NCBI RefSeq assembly: GCF_014042015.1
Contig: NZ_CP059493.1
Location: 1,240,001 to 1,304,000 of the forward strand
DNA length: 64,000 bases
Origin: Actinotalea sp. JY-7876
GTDB lineage: Bacteria; Actinomycetota; Actinomycetes; Actinomycetales; Cellulomonadaceae
Reading direction: 5' to 3'
The notes under the pieces are model-generated. The model searched no databases, was not told where the DNA came from, and worked only from the letters and a program-made list of their open reading frames with translations. Positions 27,788 through 36,956 of this stretch are shown in pieces. The first letter of the stretch is position 1. Every line of letters begins with the position of its first letter. The translations under genes were made by a program, and so were the position numbers.

Positions 27788-28555
27788 GTGAACGTGACCC
27801 CCGCTCCCGTGACCGTGGTCGTCCCCGACGACCACGTGGCAGACCAGCCCGCGCGGCGCGTGCTCCTCAAGCTCTCGGGCGAGACCTTCGGCGGCGGCAC
27901 GATCGGCCTCGCGCCGGACGTCGTGCGCCGGGTGGCCGTGGAGATCGCCGAGGCGGTCCGCTCCGGCGTCCAGGTCGCGATCGTCGTCGGGGGAGGCAAC
28001 TTCTTCCGCGGCGCCGAGCTGTCGCAGAGCGGCCTCGACCGGGCCCGCGCCGACTACATGGGCATGCTCGGCACGGTCCTCAACTGCCTGGCCCTGCAGG
28101 ACTTCCTGGAGCAGGCCGGGGTCAGCACGCGCGTGCAGACCGCCATCGCCATGGGGCAGGTCGCCGAGCCGTACATCCCGCTGCGTGCGATCCGGCACCT
28201 CGAGAAGGGCCGCGTCGTGATCTTCGGCGCGGGCGCCGGCATGCCGTACTTCTCGACCGACACGGTCGCCGTGCAGCGCGCGCTCGAGACGCACTGCCAG
28301 GAGGTGCTCATGGGCAAGAACGGCGTCGACGGCGTCTACTCGGCGGACCCGCGCACCGACCCGGCGGCGGTGCGGCTCGAGGAGCTGACCTACACCCAGG
28401 CGCTGGTCGAGGGCCTCGAGGTCATGGACGCCACCGCGCTGAGCCTGTGCCGTGACAACGACGTGCACATGCGCGTGTTCGGCATGGGTGAGGCGGGCAA
28501 CGTCACCCGTGCGCTGAGGGGTGAGAGGATCGGGACGCTGCTCACCGCGGGCTGA
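27788..28555 (+). CDS. pyrH: Uridylate kinase
   Basis: Phosphorylates UMP to UDP in pyrimidine synthesis; hexameric and allosterically controlled. The 255 residues include [45 protein letters not shown] and [19 protein letters not shown] lies 4 nt before GTG 27788; a second in-frame GTG at 27794 has better spacing and may be the true start. The 20 residues before the kinase core look like a short lineage extension. Confidence 0.96.
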   Translation: MNVTPAPVTVVVPDDHVADQPARRVLLKLSGETFGGGTIGLAPDVVRRVAVEIAEAVRSGVQVAIVVGGGNFFRGAELSQSGLDRARADYMGMLGTVLNCLALQDFLEQAGVSTRVQTAIAMGQVAEPYIPLRAIRHLEKGRVVIFGAGAGMPYFSTDTVAVQRALETHCQEVLMGKNGVDGVYSADPRTDPAAVRLEELTYTQALVEGLEVMDATALSLCRDNDVHMRVFGMGEAGNVTRALRGERIGTLLTAG

Positions 28556-28634
28556 GCGTCCTTCCGACGCGCCCGAGCCCGCGCGGCACCGGCCCACCGC
28601 ACGACCCGAAGACCGACAGGACGAAGGAGCACCA

Positions 28635-29192
28635 GTGATCGACGACACCCTCCTCGAGGCCGAGGAGAAGATGGACAAGGCGATCGAGGTCGCGAAGGAG
28701 GATTTCGCGACCATCCGCACCGGCCGTGCGAACGCCGCGATGTTCACGAAGATCGTCGTCGACTACTACGGTGCGCCGACGCCGCTGCAGCAGCTCGCGT
28801 CGTTCACGACGCCCGAGGCACGCACGATCATCGTCTCCCCGTTCGACCAGTCCTCGCTGGGCAACATCGAGCGTGCGCTGCGCGACTCGGACCTGGGCGT
28901 GAACCCGAGCAACGACGGCAAGATGATCCGGATCGTCCTGCCGCAGCTGACGCAGGAGCGGCGCCGCGACTACGTCAAGCTCGCCAAGACCAAGGCGGAG
29001 GACGCGCGCGTCTCGGTGCGCAACATCCGTCGTCGCGCCAAGGAGGAGCTGGACCGCATCGTCAAGGACGGCGAGGCGGGCGAGGACGAGGTGCAGCGGG
29101 CGGAGAAGGAGCTCGAGGCGCTCACGAAGCGCCACACGGACCTCATCGACCAGATCCTCGCGGCCAAGGAGAGCGAGCTGCTCGAGGTCTGA
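28635..29192 (+). CDS. frr: Ribosome recycling factor
   Basis: Splits post-termination ribosomes with EF-G. The 185-residue protein has the long triple-helix bundle sequences [31 protein letters not shown] and [36 protein letters not shown] with AAGGAG 6 nt upstream. It follows pyrH after 79 nt and overlaps cdsA by 1 nt (TGATG). Confidence 0.98.
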   Translation: MIDDTLLEAEEKMDKAIEVAKEDFATIRTGRANAAMFTKIVVDYYGAPTPLQQLASFTTPEARTIIVSPFDQSSLGNIERALRDSDLGVNPSNDGKMIRIVLPQLTQERRRDYVKLAKTKAEDARVSVRNIRRRAKEELDRIVKDGEAGEDEVQRAEKELEALTKRHTDLIDQILAAKESELLEV

Positions 29193-30067
29193 TGGGTGAG
29201 TCAGCCGGTCTCGAGGCGCACCCGCGCGCTGTGACGAGCACACCGCGCGCCGGACGCGACCTGCCCCTCGCCGTCGGCGTGGGGCTGGCGCTGCTGGCGG
29301 CGGTCGCGGGGTCTCTGCTCTTCCGCAAGGAGGGCTTCATCCTCCTCGCGGCCGTCGCCTGCGGCCTGGCGCTGTGGGAGCTCGCGCACGCCTTCCTGCG
29401 GCGCGGCATCCACCTGCCGCTCCTGCCGCTGCTCGTCGGCCTCGCGGGCATCCTCGTCTCGTCCTACACGGCGGGCGCCGAGGCGCTGCTGGTCTCGTTC
29501 ATGCTCACGGTCGGCGGCGTCGTCGTCTGGCGCGTGCTCGACGGGTCGGGGCCCGCGGCGCTGCGGGATGCGTCGGCGGGGGCGTTCGCCGCCGCGTACA
29601 TCCCCTTCATGGCCGGCTTCGTCATGCTGATGCTCGCGGAGCCGGACGGCGCCGGCCGGGTCGCGCTCTTCGTGCTCCTCGCCGTGGCCAACGACACCGG
29701 CGGCTACATCGCGGGCGTCCTGGCGGGCCGGCACCCCCTGGCGCCCTCGGTCAGCCCGAAGAAGTCGTGGGAAGGGCTGGCCGGGTCGCTCCTGCTCGCG
29801 AGCGGCGTCGGCGCCGCGGGGATGCACCTGTTCCTCGACGCGTCGCCGGCCTTCGGCATCGTCCTGGGCGTGGCGGCGGTGCTGACCGCGACGCTCGGCG
29901 ACCTGGCCGAGTCGCTCATCAAGCGCGACCTGGCGCTCAAGGACATGGGTCGGCTGCTGCCCGGCCACGGCGGCGTCCTGGACCGCCTGGACTCCATGCT
30001 GCTCACGGCGCCGCTCGTGTACCTCCTCCTCCTCGTGGCGTTGCCTGCCGGCGGCGTCGCGGCCTGA
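29192..30067 (+). CDS. cdsA: Phosphatidate cytidylyltransferase
   Basis: Makes CDP-diacylglycerol from phosphatidate and CTP, the entry to phospholipid synthesis. A 291-residue integral membrane protein with about eight helices. The family signature near the C-terminus is GDLAESLIKRDLALKDMG followed by LPGHGGVLDRLDSML. SPKKSWEG is the conserved inner motif. Start codon overlaps the frr stop. Confidence 0.97.
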   Translation: MGESAGLEAHPRAVTSTPRAGRDLPLAVGVGLALLAAVAGSLLFRKEGFILLAAVACGLALWELAHAFLRRGIHLPLLPLLVGLAGILVSSYTAGAEALLVSFMLTVGGVVVWRVLDGSGPAALRDASAGAFAAAYIPFMAGFVMLMLAEPDGAGRVALFVLLAVANDTGGYIAGVLAGRHPLAPSVSPKKSWEGLAGSLLLASGVGAAGMHLFLDASPAFGIVLGVAAVLTATLGDLAESLIKRDLALKDMGRLLPGHGGVLDRLDSMLLTAPLVYLLLLVALPAGGVAA

Positions 30068-30082
30068 CAGACTGCTGGTGAC

Positions 30083-31225
30083 ATGACCGAGGTACGACCG
30101 GGCTCCGACGGACGCCCGCCCCTGACCCTGACGATGGCCGCGCCGCGCCGCGGCAAGCCGCCGCAGCACTTCGCCGACCTCGCACCCGAGCAGCGTGGGC
30201 CTGCCGTCGCCGCGCTCGGCGAGAAGCCGTTCCGGGCCAAGCAGCTCGCGACGCACTACTACACGCACCTGACGAGCGACCCCGCGGACATGACGGACCT
30301 GCCGCAGGCGGGCCGCCAGGAGCTCGTCGAGCGCCTGTTCCCGACCCTGCTGCGGCCCATCCGCACCCTCGAGGCGGACGGCGGCACGACGGTCAAGACG
30401 CTGTGGCGCCTGTACGACGACGTCAAGGTCGAGTCCGTCCTCATGCGCTACCCCGGGCGCTCCACGCTGTGCGTCTCGAGCCAGGCGGGGTGCGGCATGG
30501 CGTGCCCGTTCTGCGCGACCGGGCAGCAGGGCCTGACCCGCAACCTCTCGACGGCGGAGATCGTCGAGCAGGTCCGGCTCGCCGCCCGGGCGCTGAGCCG
30601 CGGCGAGATCGCCGGCGGCCCCGGGCGCCTGACGAACCTGGTGTTCATGGGCATGGGGGAGCCCCTGGCGAACTACCGCGTCGTGGTGGACGCGGTGCGG
30701 CGGTTCGTCGCGCCCGCCCCGGACGGCTTCGGGCTCTCGGCGCGCAACGTGACCGTCTCGACCGTCGGGCTCGTGCCGGCGATCGACAAGCTCGCCAAGG
30801 AGGGCATCCCGGTCACGCTCGCCCTGTCGCTCCACGCCCCGGACGACGCGCTGCGCAGCGAGCTGGTGCCCATCAACACGCGCTGGACGGTCGACGAGGC
30901 GCTCGACGCCGCGCGCCGGTACTTCGACGCGACCGGCCGGCGGGTGAGCATCGAGTACGCCCTGATCAAGGACATGAACGACCACGCCTGGCGCGCCGAC
31001 CTGCTGGGGGAGAAGCTCACGGCCCGCGGCAAGGGCTGGGTGCACGTCAACCCCATCCCGCTCAACCCGACGCCGGGCTCGATCTGGACGGCCAGCGAGC
31101 GCGACGTCGAGGCGGAGTTCGTGGCGCGTCTGCGCCGGCACGGCATCCCCACGACGGTGCGGGACACACGCGGTAGCGACATCGACGGGGCGTGCGGTCA
31201 GCTCGCCGCCGAGGAGGTCTCATGA
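30083..31225 (+). CDS. rlmN: 23S rRNA/tRNA adenine-C2 methyltransferase RlmN
   Basis: Radical-SAM enzyme that methylates A2503 of 23S rRNA and A37 of some tRNAs. The 380-residue protein has the cluster motif [14 protein letters not shown] with Cys137, Cys141 and Cys144, the SAM region [23 protein letters not shown] and a C-terminal Cys in [10 protein letters not shown] that should be the methyl-carrying pair partner. A -10-like CAGACT lies 9 nt before ATG. It overlaps the next gene by 4 nt. Confidence 0.97.
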   Translation: MTEVRPGSDGRPPLTLTMAAPRRGKPPQHFADLAPEQRGPAVAALGEKPFRAKQLATHYYTHLTSDPADMTDLPQAGRQELVERLFPTLLRPIRTLEADGGTTVKTLWRLYDDVKVESVLMRYPGRSTLCVSSQAGCGMACPFCATGQQGLTRNLSTAEIVEQVRLAARALSRGEIAGGPGRLTNLVFMGMGEPLANYRVVVDAVRRFVAPAPDGFGLSARNVTVSTVGLVPAIDKLAKEGIPVTLALSLHAPDDALRSELVPINTRWTVDEALDAARRYFDATGRRVSIEYALIKDMNDHAWRADLLGEKLTARGKGWVHVNPIPLNPTPGSIWTASERDVEAEFVARLRRHGIPTTVRDTRGSDIDGACGQLAAEEVS

Positions 31226-31776
31226 CGAGGGCCATGTTCCGGACCGCCGGGAGGCTGCGCTCGGGGTACGAGCCGCACCAGGTCGACGAGTTCTTCACGC
31301 GCGCCCGCAGCGCGTACGACGGCGACCCCAAGGAGCCGATGTCGGGAGCCGACGTGCGGCGCGCGGCCTTCGACCTCGTCCGCGGCGGGTACGTGACCTC
31401 CTCGGTGGACGCGGCCCTGGACCGCCTGGAGCGGGCCTTCGCGGTGCGCCAGCGCCAGGAGTTCGTCGCCGCCCACGGCCAGCAGGCGTGGATGGAGCAC
31501 CTCGCCGCCCAGGCCCGCACCCTCTACGGGCGACTCTCGCGGCCCGACGGGGAGCGGTTCGCGCCGGCGGCGCGCGGCGTGCAGGGCTACCGGCCCGAGG
31601 ACGTCGACGAGCTGTGCCGCCGCCTGGTGGACTACTTCGACCACGGCCAGAGCCTGACGTCCGAGGAGCTCCGCACGGCCACGTTCCGCCCGGCGCGGGG
31701 TGCCAAGGCCTACGCGGAGGGGCCGGTCGACGCCTTCGTCGAGCGCGCGGTCGAGGTGCTCCTCGGCGTCGAGTGA
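31222..31776 (+). CDS. DivIVA-domain repeat protein
   Basis: A 184-residue protein with three DivIVA-like motifs: [20 protein letters not shown] near residue 5, [20 protein letters not shown] near 115 and a degenerate [20 protein letters not shown] near 160. DivIVA motifs typically bind curved membrane and organise polar growth; this protein lacks the long coiled coil of true DivIVA/Wag31. It overlaps rlmN by 4 nt and precedes dxr, a conserved position in Micrococcales by my recollection. A role in growth or division is inferred only. Confidence 0.8.
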   Translation: MTRAMFRTAGRLRSGYEPHQVDEFFTRARSAYDGDPKEPMSGADVRRAAFDLVRGGYVTSSVDAALDRLERAFAVRQRQEFVAAHGQQAWMEHLAAQARTLYGRLSRPDGERFAPAARGVQGYRPEDVDELCRRLVDYFDHGQSLTSEELRTATFRPARGAKAYAEGPVDAFVERAVEVLLGVE

Positions 31777-31819
31777 CGCGCGCGCCGCGCAGGCGCGCCG
31801 CCCGCCGGCCCCGGCCTGG

Positions 31820-31825
31820 GAGACT
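31820..31825 (+). promoter_or_regulatory. -10 element of dxr, leaderless
   Basis: GAGACT, 6 nt, then GTG 31832 (next codon is ATG 31835). Confidence 0.45.
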
Positions 31826-31831
31826 GGGCGC

Positions 31832-33013
31832 GTGATGCGCACCGTGACACTGCTCGGCTCGACCGGATCCATCGGGACGCAGGCGGTCGACGTCGTGCGA
31901 CGCCACCCGGACCGGTTCCAGGTGGTCGGGCTCAGTGCGGGCGGCAGCGACCCCCGGGCGCTCGCCGACCAGGTGCTGACCCTCGGCGTGACCGCCGTGG
32001 CCGTCGCCGACCCGGGGGCGGGGTTCCGCGTGCTCGAGGAGGTCACCCGGCTGGCCGCCGAGCGCGGCGTCCCCGCCGTCGGCCTCGAGCTGCTCACCGG
32101 ACCCGACGCGGCGACGACCCTCGCGGGCCGCGGTGCCGACGTCGTGCTCAACGGGATCACGGGCTCCGTCGGCCTCGGGCCGACGCTCGCGGCGCTCGAG
32201 GCGGGCAGCACGCTCGCGCTCGCCAACAAGGAGTCGCTCGTCGTCGGCGGCGCGCTCGTCCGGGCCGCGCAGCGGCGGCCCGACCAGGTGGTCCCGGTGG
32301 ACTCCGAGCACTCCGCGATCGCCCAGTGCCTGCGCTCGGGCAGCCGGGCGGAGGTGCGCCGGCTCGTCCTGACGGCGTCGGGCGGGCCGTTCCGCGGTCG
32401 CAGCCGCGACGAGCTCAAGCCCGTCTCGCCGCAGGAGGCGCTCGCCCACCCGACCTGGAGCATGGGCCCCGTCGTGACGATCAACTCGGCGACGCTGATG
32501 AACAAGGGCCTCGAGCTCATCGAGGCCCACCTGCTCTTCGACGTGCCGGTGGACGACATCACGGTCGTGGTGCACCCGCAGTCGGTGGTCCACTCGATGG
32601 TCGAGTTCGTCGACGGCTCGACGATCGCCCAGGCCTCCCCGCCGGACATGCGGCTGCCGATCGCGCTGGGGCTGTCCTGGCCGGACCGGCTGGACCCCGT
32701 GACGCCGCCGTGCGACTGGTCGGCGCCCACGGCGTGGACCTTCGAGCCGCTCGACGACGAGGTGTTCCCGGCGCTGCGCCTCGCGCGCGACGCGGTCGCC
32801 GCGTCCCCGACGCACCCCGCGGTGCTCAACGCCGCCAACGAGGAGTGCGTCGAGGCGTTCCTGGCCGGGCGCATCGGGTTCCTCGACATCGTCGACACCG
32901 TCGCGCGCGTCGTCGGCGAGCACGACGGGCGGGCGGAGCCGACCCTCGCGGACGTCCTCGACGCCGAGCGCTGGGCGCGCGCCCGCACCCACGAGCTGCT
33001 CGCCCGGCGCTGA
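31832..33013 (+). CDS. dxr: 1-deoxy-D-xylulose 5-phosphate reductoisomerase
   Basis: Second step of the MEP isoprenoid pathway, NADPH-dependent. The 393 residues have [18 protein letters not shown] at the nucleotide site, [26 protein letters not shown] with the metal-binding Asp and Glu, [13 protein letters not shown], the flexible [20 protein letters not shown] region and [15 protein letters not shown] 31832 is chosen from the -10 hexamer; ATG 31835 is equivalent in practice. ispG of the same pathway lies 8 kb downstream. Confidence 0.97.
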   Translation: MMRTVTLLGSTGSIGTQAVDVVRRHPDRFQVVGLSAGGSDPRALADQVLTLGVTAVAVADPGAGFRVLEEVTRLAAERGVPAVGLELLTGPDAATTLAGRGADVVLNGITGSVGLGPTLAALEAGSTLALANKESLVVGGALVRAAQRRPDQVVPVDSEHSAIAQCLRSGSRAEVRRLVLTASGGPFRGRSRDELKPVSPQEALAHPTWSMGPVVTINSATLMNKGLELIEAHLLFDVPVDDITVVVHPQSVVHSMVEFVDGSTIAQASPPDMRLPIALGLSWPDRLDPVTPPCDWSAPTAWTFEPLDDEVFPALRLARDAVAASPTHPAVLNAANEECVEAFLAGRIGFLDIVDTVARVVGEHDGRAEPTLADVLDAERWARARTHELLARR

Positions 33014-33042
33014 GGCGGGCGGGTCTCAGGCCCGCGCCCGCC
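33014..33042. terminator. Hairpin between converging dxr and small membrane gene
   Basis: GGCGGGCG (33014-33021) pairs with CGCCCGCC (33035-33042). Lying between two convergent genes, it can serve both directions. Confidence 0.5.
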
Positions 33043-33048
33043 CGGCGC

Positions 33049-33282
33049 TCACGAGCGCGTCCGGCGGTGGTGCACGACGAGCGCCGCGACGCAGGCCAGC
33101 ACGCCGAGGCCGAGCGGGACGCTCACCGCGACGAGGCCGGCGACCGAGGTGGTCACGTTCGCCACGGCGAGCGCCAGGAGCGTCAGCCACAGCACGGGAC
33201 GCAGCACGCCGTCGCGTCGCGGCGCGGCGGCCAGGGGAGCGGTGCCGTGCTGGGCTGTGGTGAGGGTGTCGAGGTCGTTCAC
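33049..33282 (-). CDS. Small two-helix membrane protein, unknown function
   Basis: A 77-residue protein. About 27 polar residues are followed by two membrane helices (VLWLTLLALAVANVTTSVAG and LGVLACVAALVV) and a basic end VHHRRTRS. GTG start with AGGAG 7 nt upstream on the minus strand. It is divergent from the two-component pair. No motif gives a function. Confidence 0.7.
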   Translation of the reverse strand: MNDLDTLTTAQHGTAPLAAAPRRDGVLRPVLWLTLLALAVANVTTSVAGLVAVSVPLGLGVLACVAALVVHHRRTRS

Positions 33283-33317
33283 GGGGTTCTCCTGAGGTCG
33301 TCTGGCTGGTACCGACC

Positions 33318-33323
33318 ACGCTA
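33318..33323 (-). promoter_or_regulatory. -10 element for the small membrane protein gene
   Basis: TAGCGT on the minus strand, about 36 nt before GTG, leaving room for its Shine-Dalgarno site. Confidence 0.35.
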
Positions 33324-33341
33324 GGTGGGGCGGGGCGGCGC

Positions 33342-33347
33342 TACGAT
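33342..33347 (+). promoter_or_regulatory. Possible distal -10 element for the two-component pair
   Basis: TACGAT; a second candidate, TAGGGT, lies at 33423-33428, close to the ribosome site of the kinase gene. Confidence 0.35.
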
Positions 33348-33449
33348 CCAGCCCGCGCCCGGACCGTGGTGCAGCAGGCTGCACCTTCTGCCCGCCGCCG
33401 CTCCGCGGCGCCGCGTGTGGCCTAGGGTCGGCGCTCGGAGGAGGTGGCC

Positions 33450-34685
33450 ATGGACCAGCACGCCCGCTCGCGCGGCCGGGTCGCCCGGACCCTGGACGCG
33501 CTGGAAGACCTCGTCGGCGGGCTCGCGACCGGCGTGCTCGCGTTCCTGGCGCTCCTCTGGCTCGCGGCCACCGCCGTGCTGTGCCTGGTGGGTGTCGGTG
33601 TGGTGCTCGCCCCGAGCGCGCTGCGCGGCGTGCGCGCCGTGGCCGACCGCGAGCGTGCGCGGCTGTCGCTCACGGGTGACGCCCTCGTCGGTCCGGGAGC
33701 GGTGCCCGCAGGGCTGCGCGCCGCGCTCGCCGACCGGGACGTGCGGCGCGAGATCGCGTGGGTGGCGCTGCACGCGACGGTCGGCCTGGGACTGGGGCTC
33801 GTGGGCATCACCATCCCGTTCAGCGCGGTGCGGGACGTCACGTTCCCGCTGTGGTGGCGCGCCGTCGAGGCCGAGGCGGCGAACGGGACCATGACCTACC
33901 TCCGGGTGCACGACGACGGTGACGCTCTCCTCGTGGCACTCATGGGCCTGGCGTGGGTGGTCGCCGCGTTCGTGCTGCTGCCCGTGCTCGCGCGGATCCA
34001 GGCGTGGCCCGGCCGGCGCCTGCTGCCCGCGGGACCGGGCGCCGACCTCGCGCTGCGCGTCGTGCAGCTCACGGCCACCCGTGCGGCCGCGCTGGACGCG
34101 CACGTCGCCGAGCTGCGCCGGATCGAGCGTTCCCTGCACGACGGGACCCAGAACCGGCTGGTCGCCGTCACGGTGCTCCTCGGGGCGGCCCGCCGAGCCC
34201 TCGAGCGCGACCCCGCCGACGCCGTCGCGATCCTCGAGCGCGCCCAGGGCGCCGCGGAGGACGCGCTCGCGGACCTGCGGGGCGTCGCCCGGAGCATCCT
34301 GCCGCCCGTGCTGACCGACAGGAGCCTCGCGGACGCCCTCACCGGGCTCGCCTCGTCCAGCGCCGTCCCGTGCGCCCTGGAGGTCGACCTGCCGGTGCGG
34401 TGCGCGGCCTCGGTCGAGGCGACGGCGTACTTCGCGGTCGCGGAGGCGCTGACGAACGTCGCCAAGCACAGCGCGGCGCGCGCCGTGACCGTCGACGTCG
34501 GCCTCGCCGGCGACCGGCTCCGGGTGCGGGTGCGCGACGACGGCGTCGGCGGCGCCGACGAGGGCGCGGGCTCCGGCGTCGCCGGCATCCGGCGCCGCGC
34601 TGAGGCGCACGACGGCGTGCTCACGCTGACCAGCCCGCCCGGCGGGCCGACCACCCTGGAGGTGACCCTGCCGTGCGGATCGTGA
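33450..34685 (+). CDS. NarL-type sensor histidine kinase
   Basis: A 411-residue membrane kinase. Four membrane helices lie in the first 190 residues (VLAFLALLWLAATAVLCLVG; ATVGLGLGLVGITIP; LLVALMGLAWVVAAFVLLP among them) and form a sensor of the kind found in actinobacterial NarL kinases. The HisKA_3 motif ELRRIERSLHDGTQNRL has His230. The ATPase domain has AEALTNVAKHS (N box) and VRDDGVGGADEG (G1 box). GGAGGAGG lies 5 nt before ATG; an in-frame GTG at 33444 overlaps that site. It overlaps the regulator gene by 13 nt. The signal is unknown. Confidence 0.93.
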   Translation: MDQHARSRGRVARTLDALEDLVGGLATGVLAFLALLWLAATAVLCLVGVGVVLAPSALRGVRAVADRERARLSLTGDALVGPGAVPAGLRAALADRDVRREIAWVALHATVGLGLGLVGITIPFSAVRDVTFPLWWRAVEAEAANGTMTYLRVHDDGDALLVALMGLAWVVAAFVLLPVLARIQAWPGRRLLPAGPGADLALRVVQLTATRAAALDAHVAELRRIERSLHDGTQNRLVAVTVLLGAARRALERDPADAVAILERAQGAAEDALADLRGVARSILPPVLTDRSLADALTGLASSSAVPCALEVDLPVRCAASVEATAYFAVAEALTNVAKHSAARAVTVDVGLAGDRLRVRVRDDGVGGADEGAGSGVAGIRRRAEAHDGVLTLTSPPGGPTTLEVTLPCGS

Positions 34686-35332
34686 TCGGTGAGGACGACG
34701 CGCTGCTGCGCGAGGGACTGGCGCTCCTGCTGCGCGCGGAGGGGGTCGACGTCGTCGCGACGGCGGCCGACGCGCAGGAGCTCCTCGCGGCCGTGGCGGA
34801 GCACGAGCCCGACGTCGCCATCGTCGACGTCCGCATGCCCCCGACGCACACGGACGAGGGGATCCGCGCCGCGGTCGAGGCGCGCCGCCGCCGCCCGGGC
34901 CTCGCGGTGCTCGTCCTGTCGGCGTACGTCGAGCAGGCCTTCGCCACGGACCTGCTGGTCCACGGCGGCGCGGGCCTCGGCTACCTGCTCAAGGAGCGCG
35001 TCGGCCGCGTCGAGGAGTTCCTCGCCGCGCTGCACCGCGTGGCCGGCGGGGGCACGGCGATCGACCCCGAGGTCGTCGCCCAGCTCCTGACGCGGACGCG
35101 GTCGGACCCGCGGCTGGACCGCCTCAGCACCCGGGAGCGCGAGGTGCTCGCGGTGATGGCCGAGGGGCTGGGCAACAGCGCCATCGCGGCGCGGCTCTTC
35201 GTCACGGAGGGAGCCGTGCACAAGCACATCCGCAGCATCTTCGCGAAGCTCGACCTGCCGCCCGACGACGAGGCGGACCGCCGGGTCACCGCGGTCCTGC
35301 GCTACCTCGAGGACGCGCAGCGCCGCGTGTGA
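34673..35332 (+). CDS. NarL/FixJ-type response regulator
   Basis: A 219-residue DNA-binding regulator. The receiver has acidic pair GEDDALLREG, phosphoacceptor Asp52 in VAIVDVRMPP and the late Lys in YLLKERVG. The LuxR-type helix-turn-helix is LSTREREVLAVMAEG and NSAIAARLFVTEGAVHKHI. GTG start inside the kinase gene guarantees coupled synthesis. Possible targets are the divergent membrane protein or the aldehyde dehydrogenase that follows. Confidence 0.95.
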   Translation: MRIVIGEDDALLREGLALLLRAEGVDVVATAADAQELLAAVAEHEPDVAIVDVRMPPTHTDEGIRAAVEARRRRPGLAVLVLSAYVEQAFATDLLVHGGAGLGYLLKERVGRVEEFLAALHRVAGGGTAIDPEVVAQLLTRTRSDPRLDRLSTREREVLAVMAEGLGNSAIAARLFVTEGAVHKHIRSIFAKLDLPPDDEADRRVTAVLRYLEDAQRRV

Positions 35333-35364
35333 GTGCCGGAGCCCCACCGGCCGGGGCAGGGCGC

Positions 35365-35370
35365 TACGGT
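35365..35370 (+). promoter_or_regulatory. -10 element for the aldehyde dehydrogenase gene
   Basis: TACGGT, start near 35377, leader of about 30 nt including GGAGG. Confidence 0.4.
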
Positions 35371-35407
35371 GCCGAGGAGCTCGACCCACACCCCTGCGGA
35401 GGCTGAC

Positions 35408-36853
35408 GTGAGCACACCGACCGTGACCGTGACCCGGCTCCAGAACTTCGTCGGCGGACAGCACGTCCCAGCGCTGGGCGGGCGCACGAGCGACGTCGTG
35501 GACCCGGTGACCGAGGAGGTCTATGCCACGGCGCCCGTCTCGGACGCGGCCGACGTCGACGCCGCCCTCCGCGCCGCGGCGGTGGCGTTCGAGGGCTGGC
35601 GGGACGCCACGCCGGCCGAGCGGCAGCTCGCCCTGCTGCGGGTCGCGGACGCGGTGGAGCGGCGCGCGGACGACTTCGTGCGCGCGGAGTCGCGCAACAC
35701 CGGCAAACCCCTCGCCCTGACGGTCACCGACGAGGTGCCGCCCTGCGTGGACCAGCTCCGGTTCTTCGCGGGGGCCGCGCGGATGCTCGACGGCGTCAGC
35801 GCTGGGGAGTACCTCGCGGGCCACACGTCCTGGGTCCGGCGCGAGCCGATCGGCGTCGTCGGGCAGGTCACGCCGTGGAACTACCCCCTGATGATGGCCG
35901 TGTGGAAGGTCGCCCCGGCGCTCGCCGCGGGGAACACCGTCGTGCTCAAGCCGTCCGACACCACGCCGGTGAGCACCCTGCTCCTGGCCGAGGTCGCGGC
36001 GGAGTTCCTGCCGCCGGGCGTCCTGAACGTCGTGTGCGGCGACCGTGACACGGGCCGCGCGCTCGTGGAGCACGACATCCCCGCGATGGTCTCGATCACC
36101 GGCTCGGTGCGTGCCGGCACCGAGGTGGCGGGCGCCGCGGCGCGCGACCTCAAGCGGGTCCACCTCGAGCTCGGGGGCAAGGCGCCCGTGGTCGTCTTCG
36201 GCGACGCCGACGTCGCCGCGGCGGCGGCCGGCATCGCGAGCGCCGGCTTCTACAACGCCGGGCAGGACTGCACGGCCGCGACCCGGGTGCTCGTGCACGA
36301 GTCGGTGCACGCCGACTTCGTCGCCGCGCTCGCCGAGCAGGCGCGCGGGACGCGCACGGGGCGCCCGGACGAGGACGTCGCCTTCGGACCCGTGAACAAC
36401 TCGGTGCAGCTCGCCCGCGTCAGGGGCTTCCTCGAGCGGCTGCCCGACCACGCCGAGGTGGTCGCCGGCGGGCGGCGCCAGGGCGACGTCGGCTGGTTCC
36501 ACGAGGCGACGGTCGTCGACGGCCTGCGCCAGGACGACGAGGCGGTCCAGGACGAGATCTTCGGTCCGGTCATCACGGTGCAGACGTTCCGCGACGAGTC
36601 CGAGGCGCTCGCCCTGGCGAACGGCGTGCGGTACGGCCTGGCGAGCTCGGTCTGGACCAAGGACCACGCGACCGCCCTGCGCATGTCGCGTGCGCTCGAC
36701 TTCGGCTGCGTGTGGATCAACACCCACATCCCGTTCGTGGCCGAGATGCCGCACGGCGGGTTCAAGCACTCGGGCTACGGCAAGGACCTGTCGGTGTACG
36801 GCTTCGAGGACTACACGCGGATCAAGCACGTGATGAGCGCGTTCGAGGCCTGA
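35408..36853 (+). CDS. patD: Gamma-aminobutyraldehyde dehydrogenase
   Basis: NAD-dependent enzyme converting 4-aminobutanal to GABA in putrescine breakdown. The 481-residue protein has QVTPWNYPLMMAVWKVAPAL, VVLKPSDTTPVST, SITGSVRAGTEVAG, catalytic Glu254 in HLELGGKAPVVVFG and catalytic Cys288 in NAGQDCTAATRVLV. The NAGQDCTAA form is characteristic of the PatD/Prr group rather than general aldehyde dehydrogenases. gabT lies nearby on the other strand, supporting a putrescine-GABA route. GTG with GGAGG 5 nt upstream. Betaine-aldehyde dehydrogenase is the main alternative. Confidence 0.88.
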   Translation: MSTPTVTVTRLQNFVGGQHVPALGGRTSDVVDPVTEEVYATAPVSDAADVDAALRAAAVAFEGWRDATPAERQLALLRVADAVERRADDFVRAESRNTGKPLALTVTDEVPPCVDQLRFFAGAARMLDGVSAGEYLAGHTSWVRREPIGVVGQVTPWNYPLMMAVWKVAPALAAGNTVVLKPSDTTPVSTLLLAEVAAEFLPPGVLNVVCGDRDTGRALVEHDIPAMVSITGSVRAGTEVAGAAARDLKRVHLELGGKAPVVVFGDADVAAAAAGIASAGFYNAGQDCTAATRVLVHESVHADFVAALAEQARGTRTGRPDEDVAFGPVNNSVQLARVRGFLERLPDHAEVVAGGRRQGDVGWFHEATVVDGLRQDDEAVQDEIFGPVITVQTFRDESEALALANGVRYGLASSVWTKDHATALRMSRALDFGCVWINTHIPFVAEMPHGGFKHSGYGKDLSVYGFEDYTRIKHVMSAFEA

Positions 36854-36902
36854 CCTGGGGAATTCACCCACCGGGGCGGTCGACCCGGCCGCGGGCCGGG
36901 GT

Positions 36903-36908
36903 TACGGT
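36903..36908 (+). promoter_or_regulatory. -10 element upstream of the GGDEF gene
   Basis: TACGGT, 6 nt, then GTG 36915, the start of a 13-codon open frame and not of the GGDEF gene itself. Confidence 0.45.
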
Positions 36909-36914
36909 CGCGAC

Positions 36915-36956
36915 GTGGCCGAGGACGTTCTGGCGCGATGCCGCGGCACCCGATGA
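36915..36956 (+). CDS. Possible leaderless upstream ORF before the diguanylate cyclase gene
   Basis: GTG followed by codons for VAEDVLARCRGTR and TGA. Its start lies exactly 6 nt after a -10 hexamer and its stop overlaps ATG 36953 of the next frame by 4 nt (ATGA), as in translational coupling. It could be a coupling leader peptide, or the peptide may be incidental. No protein evidence is possible from sequence alone. Confidence 0.35.
   Translation: MAEDVLARCRGTR

Noticed and set aside
30068-30085. Two-codon frame GTG ACA TGA overlapping the rlmN start
   Set aside because: Its distance of 4 nt from the CAGACT hexamer does not fit the leaderless spacing seen elsewhere; probably chance.
36938-36952. 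ATG 36938 as the cyclase start
   Set aside because: Kept only as an alternative; ATG 36953 has the ATGA overlap with the leaderless frame, and the five extra residues add nothing recognisable.
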